DNA of 36,741 nucleotides from an uncultured Lachnospiraceae bacterium. GTDB taxonomy: Bacteria > Bacillota > Clostridia > Lachnospirales > Lachnospiraceae. How positions within the stretch are numbered: position 1 is the stretch's first letter; every line of letters starts with the position of its first letter. The DNA is taken from contig CAJUSJ010000038.1 in NCBI GenBank assembly GCA_910588865.1, forward strand, positions 1 to 36,741, given 5' to 3'. Shown one piece after another: positions 17,174 through 24,497 of this stretch. A program made the position numbers and the translations under genes. The notes below the pieces were generated by a model. That model was not told where the DNA came from. It searched no databases and saw nothing but the letters and a program-made list of their open reading frames with translations.

Positions 17174-18217
17174 ATGAGAAAACAGTTATGCAAGGGATAC
17201 AAAAAAACTCTGGTATTGCTCGCGGCGGCGGTTCTGATGAGTGGCTGCAAAGGACAGCAATCACCCGCGGGCACTGCCGAGGCTGTCACCGCGCCAGATG
17301 GAGCGGTGACAGATGATACGGATAGCTGGAAACCAGATCTAAAAACCATTACCTTCCGTGTGGCCAACGCGGCAGGTGGTAACGCGGATCTCATCACCCG
17401 TCTGATCGCCAAAGCTGTGCAGGATCAATATGGGGTGACGGCTGTGGTACAGAATATTACGGGTTCCAGCGGTTTTTTAATGGCTACCGATTTAAATTCC
17501 TATGATCCCTCTCCCTGCGAGCTGATGTTTGGAACCGATACGCTCTTTGCCATCGCGCCGCTCTTTAATGAAAGCATCCAGGTTTCGCTGGATGATTATG
17601 AGATCCTGTATGGCTTGGACAACCGCCAGAGTCCCTCTGTTTTGGCGGTATCCTCGGATCTTGGGGTCAATACATGGGAAGAATTTCAGGAATATGCGAA
17701 AACGAATCGTATTCTGGCGGCCTCCAATACGCCGGGAGGCCTGACTCATTTGCAGGTGGCTGCCCTTATGGGAGAGGCTGGAATCGAATTTACCTCTGTA
17801 ACAGACAGCGGGGGCAACAAAAACATTCTTTCCTGCTTAAATGGTGACGCGAATTGTGTTATGGTAAATACCGGGGCTCTGGCTCCCTATGTGGACTCCG
17901 GGCAGATGGTGCCGTTGGTTCAGTACAATGAAGATCCATTTGAGTGGGAGTACGGCACGATTCCAAGCGTAGCTGATTTTGGATATGATATAGCCATGGA
18001 AAGCTGTTCTGTCATGTGCGTTCGCAAAGACGCGGATCCGGTTGGCGTGGCCGCGATGGCAAAAACCATTACGGATTATCTGGGCAGTGAGAAGGGCATT
18101 GCTGAAATGAAAGAAATCAACACAGAGATGGTGGTTATGGACCCGGAAAGCGCGAAAGTATGCTTGGAGAAATTTACGGAAACTGTGAAACGTTTAAAAG
18201 AGGCTTATTATAAATAG
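17174..18217 (+). CDS. tctC: Tripartite tricarboxylate transporter substrate-binding lipoprotein (TctC/Bug family)
   Basis: This is the extracellular solute receptor of a TTT transporter, 347 residues. A lipoprotein signal peptide ends at LMSGC, with the lipidated cysteine C25, then a Thr/Ala-rich linker to about residue 55. The TctC fold follows, with FRVANAAGGNADLITRLIAK in place of the usual ligand-phosphate/carboxylate loop and AASNTPGGLTHLQVAALMG as the second conserved segment. It lies in one operon with tctB and tctA, with a sulfatase gene placed between. Bug proteins usually bind carboxylates or other small anions, which fits a sulfated or uronic-acid ligand, but the ligand is unknown. 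Confidence 0.88.
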   Translation: MRKQLCKGYKKTLVLLAAAVLMSGCKGQQSPAGTAEAVTAPDGAVTDDTDSWKPDLKTITFRVANAAGGNADLITRLIAKAVQDQYGVTAVVQNITGSSGFLMATDLNSYDPSPCELMFGTDTLFAIAPLFNESIQVSLDDYEILYGLDNRQSPSVLAVSSDLGVNTWEEFQEYAKTNRILAASNTPGGLTHLQVAALMGEAGIEFTSVTDSGGNKNILSCLNGDANCVMVNTGALAPYVDSGQMVPLVQYNEDPFEWEYGTIPSVADFGYDIAMESCSVMCVRKDADPVGVAAMAKTITDYLGSEKGIAEMKEINTEMVVMDPESAKVCLEKFTETVKRLKEAYYK

Positions 18218-18249
18218 TAAGAGCAGATAAGATTACGAGGGAAAATAAT

Positions 18250-19632
18250 ATGGGAAAGAATCAGCCGAACATTTTATTCATTATGGGAGATCAGTTCCGG
18301 ACAGCATCCTTGTCAGGAATGGGGGATGGAATCCGTACCCCCAATATTGACAGGATTCGGAAAAATGGTATGTTTTTTAGGGAAGCCGCCTGCACAGCGC
18401 CTTTATGCACACCCAGCCGGGCTTCTCTCGCGACAGGAAAATATCCGCATAACTGTGGTGTAACTGTACACGATGCCAATTTGCCCCTGGATCAGAAAAC
18501 CTATTACCAGATGTTGGTAAAAGCCGGTTATCGGGTAGCGGTGGCAGGCAAGACCGATCTCCATAAAAAGACACGATTTATCGGCTCTAAAGGAGACCTT
18601 CCGGTGATCCACCATATCGGGTTCACAGATCCCCATGAGATGGAGGGGAAAATAAACTGCTCACGCCTTTTGTGGGATGAGAACGGAGGACTGAAAGCGC
18701 TGGGACCATATCAGCAGCATCTGTTGGATAAAAACCCGGAGCTTATAAAGAAGCTAAATGAAACTTACATGAATTATCTTGGAGAGGATACGCCGCCGTA
18801 TCATTCGTGGGAGACATTTTTAGAAAAGGAAGATTTTCTGGATTCCGTGATTGGGGAGGAATCTTGTCGTTTTCTGAGGGAAGTAGATATGGACAGTCCC
18901 TGGCATCTGTTCGCGAGCTTTTCGGGCCCCCATAATCCATGGGACCCGCCGGCTTGTGAATATGAAAAGGTAAAAGACAGCCAGTTCAGCCTGCCGCCCC
19001 ATGACAATTTGGAGGGCAAGCCGGAGTGGGTGAAAAAACGCGCGGCACAGCAGAGCGCCGGGCTGACCGATGCTCTGTTGATGGACGCCAAACGGCATTA
19101 CGCGGCCTCCGTGGCAGTGATTGATGAATATGTGGGGCGGATGCTTGATATTTTGGAAGAGCGGGGGCTGGCGGATAACACGGTTGTAGTATTTTCGGCG
19201 GATCACGGAGAACTTATGGGCGATCATGGGTTGTTCGAAAAAAGAGCCATGTATGAGGGAGCGCTGCGGATTCCCATGCTGGTACATCTGCCGGGGATGA
19301 CCGAACCTCTGGAAAGCCGGGAACTGGTTTCTCTCATGGATCTGGCTCCCACTTTTTTGGAACTGGGACAGGCCTCCTACGACCCTGGTGATATGGATGC
19401 CAAAAGTATCCTGCCGATCCTGAAAGGGGAAGATGTAAAAATCCGAAAGGTGCAGCAGAGTGAGCTGATACATACTATGATGCTTTATGACGGAAAATAT
19501 AAATGGATCCGCTCTTTTAATGACTTAGACGAACTTTATGACCTGGAGCGGGATCCTCACGAGCTTTGCAATTGTATCAGTCATCATCCGGAAGTGATCA
19601 GGGAACTGCGAAAGTATACATTCCAACAGTAG
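18250..19632 (+). CDS. Cytoplasmic type I sulfatase (cysteine type), plus-strand arm
   Basis: This is a 460-residue sulfatase whose sequence is clearly different from that of the minus-strand sulfatase. It has metal ligands D14 and Q15 in FIMGDQFRTAS, the maturation motif C53-T-P-S-R in APLCTPSRASLATG, the SADHGELMGDHG metal and active-site segment, and the following KRAMYEG. There is no signal peptide, so it should be cytoplasmic. It starts at ATG 18250 with GACGAGGGAAAAT upstream, and is placed between the binding lipoprotein and the TTT membrane genes with gaps of 32 and 11 bases. This position strongly suggests that the transporter's substrate or a metabolite of it is the sulfate ester. 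No sulfatase-maturing enzyme is encoded in the window. Confidence 0.92.
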   Translation: MGKNQPNILFIMGDQFRTASLSGMGDGIRTPNIDRIRKNGMFFREAACTAPLCTPSRASLATGKYPHNCGVTVHDANLPLDQKTYYQMLVKAGYRVAVAGKTDLHKKTRFIGSKGDLPVIHHIGFTDPHEMEGKINCSRLLWDENGGLKALGPYQQHLLDKNPELIKKLNETYMNYLGEDTPPYHSWETFLEKEDFLDSVIGEESCRFLREVDMDSPWHLFASFSGPHNPWDPPACEYEKVKDSQFSLPPHDNLEGKPEWVKKRAAQQSAGLTDALLMDAKRHYAASVAVIDEYVGRMLDILEERGLADNTVVVFSADHGELMGDHGLFEKRAMYEGALRIPMLVHLPGMTEPLESRELVSLMDLAPTFLELGQASYDPGDMDAKSILPILKGEDVKIRKVQQSELIHTMMLYDGKYKWIRSFNDLDELYDLERDPHELCNCISHHPEVIRELRKYTFQQ

Positions 19633-19643
19633 AGGAGGGGCAT

Positions 19644-20099
19644 ATGATAATCAAATATAAATGTAATCTGGTTTGCGGAATAGGGGCGATTCTGGCCTCC
19701 GCGGCTTTATTTGTGATCATCCCCTGGCAGATTCAGGTGGAAACAGTGGTTAATTTTGGAATTACCTCCCGGAGTCTTCCATATGGCATCGCTGTATTGA
19801 TCGGAGTGTGCGGGATGGCTCTGGTGACACAGAGCCTGATATTAAAACAAGATAAAGAAAAAATACTGGATCTTTCCGCTGAATTACCACCAGCGCTGTT
19901 ATTTGTGGCGTTTATTTTGTATATCCTCTCATTTGAAAAAGATTGGATGGTCAGTACGGCGCTGTTGGCCTGCGTGACCCTGGCACTGTCTAAATGCAAA
20001 AACTGGCTCTATTATGTGATCGTAGTGGTGTTGACGATTGGGATGTATTTCATCTTTGTGAATATACTCCATATTCGTCTCCAGTCAATTCTGTTTTAG
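19644..20099 (+). CDS. tctB: Tripartite tricarboxylate transporter small membrane subunit TctB
   Basis: This is a 151-residue protein with four predicted membrane helices (about residues 8-28, 44-64, 80-99 and 112-142, the last region possibly two short helices), the layout of TctB. ATG 19644 follows AGAGGAGGGGC and starts 11 bases after the sulfatase stop; the longer frame running into the sulfatase gene is not family-like. The protein is poorly conserved by nature, so the call rests on size, hydrophobic pattern and position directly before tctA. Confidence 0.85.
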   Translation: MIIKYKCNLVCGIGAILASAALFVIIPWQIQVETVVNFGITSRSLPYGIAVLIGVCGMALVTQSLILKQDKEKILDLSAELPPALLFVAFILYILSFEKDWMVSTALLACVTLALSKCKNWLYYVIVVVLTIGMYFIFVNILHIRLQSILF

Positions 20100-20111
20100 G
20101 AGGAGGGCGCT

Positions 20112-21605
20112 ATGGTATTAGAAAATTTACCAGAGATTTTGGTCGCTGTATTCACTTTTCAGAATTTGCTATTCCTTTTTATTGGGATCTTTATTGGAAT
20201 TATTTTCGGGGCAATTCCCGGTATGAATGGAAATCTGGCAATTACGTTATTCCTGCCATTTACTTTTCAGATCCCAAGTGTTCCGGCGCTTCTGATGCTG
20301 ACAGCGATCTACTTTGGTTCCGCCTTCGGCGGTTCTATCAGTGCGATTCTGATCAATACGCCGGGAACCGGGCAAGCCATGGCGACGCTGCTGGACGGAT
20401 ACCCCATGTGCCAGAAAGGCCAGCCTCACCGGGCTTTGGATGCCGCGTTGGTCGCTTCGACTGTCGGCGGCCTGATCAGCGCGCTGTGCCTGCTTCTGTT
20501 TGCTCCTCAGCTTGGGAAAGCTGCCCTTAACTTTGGTTCACCGGAATATTTTATATTGGCGCTGTTTGGACTTTCGGTTATCGCGACGGTCAGCGGTGAC
20601 AATATTTTTAAAGGACTGATTGCCTCTGGCATAGGTGTGCTGCTTGGTATGGTTGGAATTGATACAATAAGCGGGATTCCCAGGTTTACCTTTGGCAGTA
20701 TGATGCTGTATAATGGATTGAAAATGATGGCTTGTATGCTTGGCTTTTTTGCTCTGCAGCAGATGATCAATCGGGTAAGGGAGTCTGCTTTGTGCAGGAT
20801 ATCGGATAAAGAAATTACGAACCTGAAAAAAGCCAGAAAAGATGACCGTTATACAGCGAAGGACTTTAAAGACTGTATATCAATTATGCTGAAAGGTTCC
20901 TTTCTTGGGGCGATTATTGGAGCGATTCCGGGAACCGGAGGGGGAATAGCCTCATATTTGGCTTATAATGAAGCGAAGCGCCGCGCGAAAACAGGAGAGG
21001 AGTTCGGGAAAGGAGAGGTGAAAGGAGTCGCGGCACCTGAAGCCGCGAACAATGGAGCGACCGCCGCGTCTTTGATTCCCATGATGACTCTGGGAATTCC
21101 CGGAAGCGCGGTAGCGGCCACACTGATGGGCGCGTTTCAGATGCATGGATTATCTTCCGGGCCCAAGCTTTTTGAAGATCATACGGTTATAGTGTATACA
21201 ATCCTTATTGGATGCGTGATCGCTCAGTTTGTCATGCTGCTGCAAGGCAAATGTCTCATGAGATTGTTTGTAAAAATTACCCATGTACCTTATGAATTGT
21301 TAACAAGCGGTTTGATGGCCGTGTGCTGCGGTGGCGCGTTCGCGATTTCCAACAGAGCTTTCGACGTGAAGGTTATGTTGGTTATGGGAATGGCTGGCTA
21401 TCTGCTCCAGTATTTTGAGCTGCCCATGACTTCGCTGGTACTTGGCCTGATCCTGGGGCCGACCGCGGAATTTTATTTTCGGAATTCGTTAAGCGTAGGC
21501 AATGGGAACTGGCTGATTTTTTTTCAGAGGCCCATCTGCGTTGGATTTGTCGTACTGTTGCTCGCGCTTCTGTATTTACTAAAAAAGAAAAAGTTGGGAG
21601 ATTAA
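20112..21605 (+). CDS. tctA: Tripartite tricarboxylate transporter large membrane subunit TctA
   Basis: This is the 497-residue main membrane channel, with about 11-12 hydrophobic helices. The duplicated TctA signatures are clear: GIIFGAIPGMNGNLAITLFLP in the first half and GAIIGAIPGTGGGIASYLAY in the second, plus AAPEAANNGATAASLIPMMT and the TLGIPGSAVAATLMGA segment. The start ATG 20112 is preceded by AGGAGGAGGGCGCT. It is the last gene of the plus-strand sulfatase operon. No terminator is visible between it and the rnpB promoter, so some transcripts may run into rnpB. Confidence 0.95.
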   Translation: MVLENLPEILVAVFTFQNLLFLFIGIFIGIIFGAIPGMNGNLAITLFLPFTFQIPSVPALLMLTAIYFGSAFGGSISAILINTPGTGQAMATLLDGYPMCQKGQPHRALDAALVASTVGGLISALCLLLFAPQLGKAALNFGSPEYFILALFGLSVIATVSGDNIFKGLIASGIGVLLGMVGIDTISGIPRFTFGSMMLYNGLKMMACMLGFFALQQMINRVRESALCRISDKEITNLKKARKDDRYTAKDFKDCISIMLKGSFLGAIIGAIPGTGGGIASYLAYNEAKRRAKTGEEFGKGEVKGVAAPEAANNGATAASLIPMMTLGIPGSAVAATLMGAFQMHGLSSGPKLFEDHTVIVYTILIGCVIAQFVMLLQGKCLMRLFVKITHVPYELLTSGLMAVCCGGAFAISNRAFDVKVMLVMGMAGYLLQYFELPMTSLVLGLILGPTAEFYFRNSLSVGNGNWLIFFQRPICVGFVVLLLALLYLLKKKKLGD

Positions 21606-21620
21606 GAAATAAACTTTCTG

Positions 21621-21650
21621 TTGGACAATTTCCCTATTATATGGTAAAAT
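21621..21650 (+). promoter_or_regulatory. Promoter of rnpB
   Basis: TTGGAC (21621-21626), an 18-base spacer and TAAAAT (21645-21650) lie just before the start of the RNase P RNA; transcription from it would begin near 21657. Confidence 0.65.
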
Positions 21651-21656
21651 CCTTTG

Positions 21657-21999
21657 GGAGTAAGACAGATGGTCGCTGCCGCGGCATCGCGAGACCGCGG
21701 GAGAGGAAAGTCCGGGCTTCACAGGGCAGGATGCCAGATAACGTCTGGCGGAGGCGACTCCAGGGACAGTGCAACAGAAATATACCGCCGGCTTTGCCGG
21801 TAAGGGTGGAATGGCAGTGTAAGAGACTACCGCCTGGCTGGTAACAGGCAGGGCACATGTAAACCCCATCTGAAGCAAGACCAAACAGAGAGCATAAGGC
21901 GGCCCGTCTGCTTTCGGGTAGGTCGCTTGAGCCTGGCGGTGACGTCAGGCCTAGATAGATGACCATCCAACGACATAACCCGGCTTATCGTCTTGCTCC
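21657..21999 (+). ncRNA. rnpB: RNase P RNA (type A)
   Basis: This is the catalytic RNA that matures the 5' end of tRNAs. The ends pair as P1: GGAGTAAGAC (21657-21666) with GTCTTGCTCC (21990-21999). Conserved blocks are GAGGAAAGTCCGGGCT near the 5' end, the internal ACAGAAATATACCGCC segment with its CCGGCTTTGCCGG hairpin, and the 3' AGATAGATGACCATCC followed by AACCCGGCTTA. The 343-base length and block order fit the A type. A T-rich stretch follows the 3' arm. Confidence 0.95.
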
Positions 22000-22105
22000 T
22001 TTTTGAATTCAAAGGAGGGAGCGTTCTTCTTTGAGAACAACTGCTTTGTGCTCAACACCGGGCTTCCCAAAAACATCGGCGGATTTCTTTCCGCGTATAT
22101 AAAAC
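22000..22105. other. Spacer between rnpB and the pyrI terminator
   Basis: Directly after rnpB is TTTTTGAATTCAAAGGAGGGAG, whose arms could also pair with the end of the rnpB P1 stem (CTCCTTT with AAAGGAG). This may aid 3' end formation. I see no gene in the remaining bases, although AAAGGAGG resembles a ribosome binding site without a following open frame. Confidence 0.4.
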
Positions 22106-22139
22106 AGGCGGCATGTCCCATCTTTGGGATATGCCGCCT
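22106..22139. terminator. Bidirectional hairpin terminator between rnpB and pyrI
   Basis: A 15-bp stem with one G-U pair (22106-22120 with 22125-22139) and a TCTT loop. On the minus strand it is followed by GTTTTAT, which suits termination of the pyrBI transcript; the plus strand has only three T. Confidence 0.8.
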
Positions 22140-22173
22140 TTGCTGACAAATCGACGGGATTCCGATGGCGGTC

Positions 22174-22599
22174 CTATTTCCCGTACTTTTCCTCACAGTA
22201 CAGGCACCGGTAGGTCTCCGTGCCTTCATCGGACAGATAGAACACATGGGGCAGCTCCTGTTCGATTGAAGTGATGCACCGTGGATTTTTGCACTGGATT
22301 ACATTGGTGATCTTTTTGGGAAGCTTTAAGGCCTTTTTCTCCACAATCTTGTTGTCTTTTATGATGTTGACGGTAATGTTGTGGTCAATGTAGCCTAAGA
22401 CCTTCAGATCCAGCTGGTCTAAAGCGCCCTCAATCTTTATGATGTCCTTGCGGCCCATCTTGCTGCTCCTGGCGTTCTTGATGATAGCTACCTCACACTC
22501 CAGCTTGTCCAGACCCAGGTTGTAATAAATGTCAAGGCTTTTGCCTGCCTGGATGTGGTCCAACACGATTCCTTCTTTTAATCCGCTGATGTTTAACAT
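22174..22599 (-). CDS. pyrI: Aspartate carbamoyltransferase regulatory subunit
   Basis: PyrI binds nucleotides and gives allosteric control to the PyrB catalytic trimers. It has 141 residues: an N-terminal nucleotide-binding domain from MLNISGLKEGIVLDHI and a C-terminal zinc domain with four cysteines C103, C108 (CKNPRC), C132 and C135 (CLYC), which contacts PyrB. Its start codon lies inside the 3' end of pyrB (7-base overlap), so the two subunits are translationally coupled. The presence of pyrI means pyrimidine feedback is at least partly at the enzyme level. Confidence 0.96.
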   Translation of the reverse strand: MLNISGLKEGIVLDHIQAGKSLDIYYNLGLDKLECEVAIIKNARSSKMGRKDIIKIEGALDQLDLKVLGYIDHNITVNIIKDNKIVEKKALKLPKKITNVIQCKNPRCITSIEQELPHVFYLSDEGTETYRCLYCEEKYGK

Positions 22600-23516
22600 G
22601 GTTTTTTCACCTCCAGCAATGTCATGATCAGGGCCATGCGGACATACACTCCATACTGTACCTGACGGAAATAGGCGGCTCTCGGGTCATTGTCCACTTC
22701 CACCGAAATCTCGTTGACCCTGGGAAGGGGATGGAGGACAAACATGCGCTCTTTGGCAAGCTTCATCTTGGCCTTGTCCAGGATATAGCAGTCTTTCAGG
22801 CGGATATAGTCCTCCTCATTGAAGAAACGCTCCCTCTGAACCCGGGTCATGTACAAAATATCCAGCTGAGGCATGGCCTCATCCAAGTTCCCGACTTCCG
22901 CGAACTCTATGTTGTTGGCGTTTAACACGTCTTCCCGGATATATTCAGGAACCCGGAGCTCTGGCGGGGAGATGAGGATAAACTTTACATTGGGGTAGCG
23001 CACCAGGGCGTTGATCAGGGAGTGGACGGTGCGGCCGAATTTTAAATCACCGCAGAGGCCCACGGTCATGTTGTCCAGACGGCCCAGAAGAGACCGTATG
23101 GTCATCAAGTCCGTCAGGGTCTGGGTGGGATGCTGGTGTCCGCCGTCGCCGGCGTTGATCACCGGGATGGAGGAGTGGAGGGAAGCTACCAGCGGAGCGC
23201 CCTCTTTTGGGTGGCGCATGGCGCAGATGTCCGCGTAGCAGGAAATCATGCGGATGGTGTCGGACACGCTTTCGCCCTTGGACGCGGAGCTGGAGGCGGC
23301 AGAAGAAAAGCCAAGAACACTGCCGCCAAGATTTAACATAGCGGCTTCAAAACTCAGACGAGTTCGGGTGCTTGGCTCATAAAATAACGTAGCGATCTTT
23401 TTACCGTCACAAACATGGGCATATCCGGGGAGATCATGCTCAATATCCGCGGCCAGATCCAGGAGGTCCGTGATCTCTTCCACGGAAAAGTCAAGAGGAT
23501 TTAAAAGATGTCTCAT
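22593..23516 (-). CDS. pyrB: Aspartate carbamoyltransferase catalytic subunit
   Basis: PyrB makes carbamoyl-aspartate from carbamoyl phosphate and aspartate in pyrimidine synthesis. It has 307 residues, with the carbamoyl-phosphate motif STRTR (49-53) in FYEPSTRTRLSFE, the HPTQTLTDLMTI segment after the GDGGHQ loop, and HPLPRVNEIS near the C-terminus for aspartate binding. The ATG at 23516 is preceded by AAAAGAAAAGGAGACCCCC on the minus strand. It forms an operon with pyrI. I see no PyrR-type attenuator hairpin in the short leader. Confidence 0.97.
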   Translation of the reverse strand: MRHLLNPLDFSVEEITDLLDLAADIEHDLPGYAHVCDGKKIATLFYEPSTRTRLSFEAAMLNLGGSVLGFSSAASSSASKGESVSDTIRMISCYADICAMRHPKEGAPLVASLHSSIPVINAGDGGHQHPTQTLTDLMTIRSLLGRLDNMTVGLCGDLKFGRTVHSLINALVRYPNVKFILISPPELRVPEYIREDVLNANNIEFAEVGNLDEAMPQLDILYMTRVQRERFFNEEDYIRLKDCYILDKAKMKLAKERMFVLHPLPRVNEISVEVDNDPRAAYFRQVQYGVYVRMALIMTLLEVKKPC

Positions 23517-23553
23517 GGGGGTCTCCTTTTCTTTTTTGTTTTACGCTGCTATC

Positions 23554-23559
23554 ATTATA
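23554..23559 (-). promoter_or_regulatory. Possible -10 element of pyrBI
   Basis: A perfect TATAAT on the minus strand lies 38 bases upstream of the pyrB start codon. No convincing -35 is seen at 16-18 bases, so the call is tentative. Confidence 0.35.
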
Positions 23560-23601
23560 TCCAATCCATCCGCGGATTTCTACTGTTTTTTTGAAAAAAT
23601 G

Positions 23602-23610
23602 TGGTATACT
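23602..23610 (+). promoter_or_regulatory. Extended -10 promoter of the ABC transporter operon
   Basis: TGGTATACT (TG at 23602-23603, TATACT at 23605-23610) is an extended -10 element preceded by a run of T; no clear -35 is needed. Transcription would begin near 23617, about 113 bases before the first start codon. Confidence 0.55.
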
Positions 23611-23729
23611 TGTGTAAGAAAACCTTAAAGAACATTAAGAATAAATTATGGGACAAACCAGGGGACAGGTTGTAAGATATAGATATGTTTTACCCTGGCT
23701 GTCCAGCTGGGAGGAAGAGAGGAGAGGAA

Positions 23730-24497
23730 ATGGCGGAGGGATTGGAGACACCGGATGTTGGCGGCATGAGCTCCCAAAAGGAGAGGAGGCCCATCATCCA
23801 GGTAAAGAATCTGTACAAGATCTATCGTGTGGGAGAGACTAAGGTGTACGCCCTGGGCGGTGTGGATTTTACCATGTATCGGGGTGAGTTCTGCGCCATC
23901 GTAGGGCCGTCGGGGTCGGGAAAGTCTACCCTTCTCAACATGCTGGCAGGGCTGGAGAAGCCTACCAAGGGTGAGATCATCATTGACAAGATCCACATTG
24001 AGAAGATGAAGGAGAATGAGCTGGTGGCTTTCCGCCGCCAGAGAGTGGGATTTATCTTTCAGTCCTACAATCTGTTAAAGACATTAAATGCCGTGGAGAA
24101 TGTGGCCCTGCCTCTGTCCTTCCGGGGGATGCCAAGAAGGAAGAGGAACCAGATCGCCAAAAAGTACTTAAAGCTGGTTGGGCTTGAGAAGCAGATGAAC
24201 CACATGGCCAACGCCATGTCAGGAGGCCAGCAGCAGCGGGTGGGTATTGCCAGGGCCCTGGCGGTGAACCCGAGGATCATTTTCGCGGATGAACCTACGG
24301 GGAATCTGGATTCCAAGACCACCATGGAGATCTTGAAGCTGATGCGCCGGATCGTCAGGGAGCAGAACCAGACTCTTGTGATGGTTACTCACGACAACCA
24401 CCTGGCATCCTACGCTGACCGGAAGTTCCACATTGTTGACGGCAAGATTTTTAAGATAGAAGAATGCCATCATGAAGAGGAGGAAGAAATAGAGTGA
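23730..24497 (+). CDS. MacB/LolD-type ABC transporter ATP-binding protein
   Basis: This is the 255-residue ATPase of a type VII (MacB-like) ABC system. Walker A GPSGSGKST is at residues 59-67, the Q-loop is GFIFQSYNLL, the signature is SGGQQQR, Walker B is RIIFADEPTGNLDS, and the switch histidine is in VMVTHDNH. ATG 23730 is chosen because GGAGAGGAA lies just before it; the upstream in-frame start at 23685 has no ribosome binding site. The stop overlaps the next start (TGATG). It works with the permease two genes downstream. Confidence 0.93.
   Translation: MAEGLETPDVGGMSSQKERRPIIQVKNLYKIYRVGETKVYALGGVDFTMYRGEFCAIVGPSGSGKSTLLNMLAGLEKPTKGEIIIDKIHIEKMKENELVAFRRQRVGFIFQSYNLLKTLNAVENVALPLSFRGMPRRKRNQIAKKYLKLVGLEKQMNHMANAMSGGQQQRVGIARALAVNPRIIFADEPTGNLDSKTTMEILKLMRRIVREQNQTLVMVTHDNHLASYADRKFHIVDGKIFKIEECHHEEEEEIE

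Noticed and set aside
18820..19473. Long open frame (217 codons) antisense to the plus-strand sulfatase
   Set aside because: It is fully covered by the sulfatase, which has clear catalytic motifs; the antisense peptide shows no recognisable domain and no ribosome binding site.
21579..22247. Several short open frames over rnpB on both strands
   Set aside because: They are shadows of the RNase P RNA, whose conserved blocks and terminal pairing explain the sequence.
23652..23715. Inverted repeat CCAGGG/CCCTGG in the ABC operon leader as an attenuator
   Set aside because: The stem is short with a large loop and no T run follows; it may be chance.
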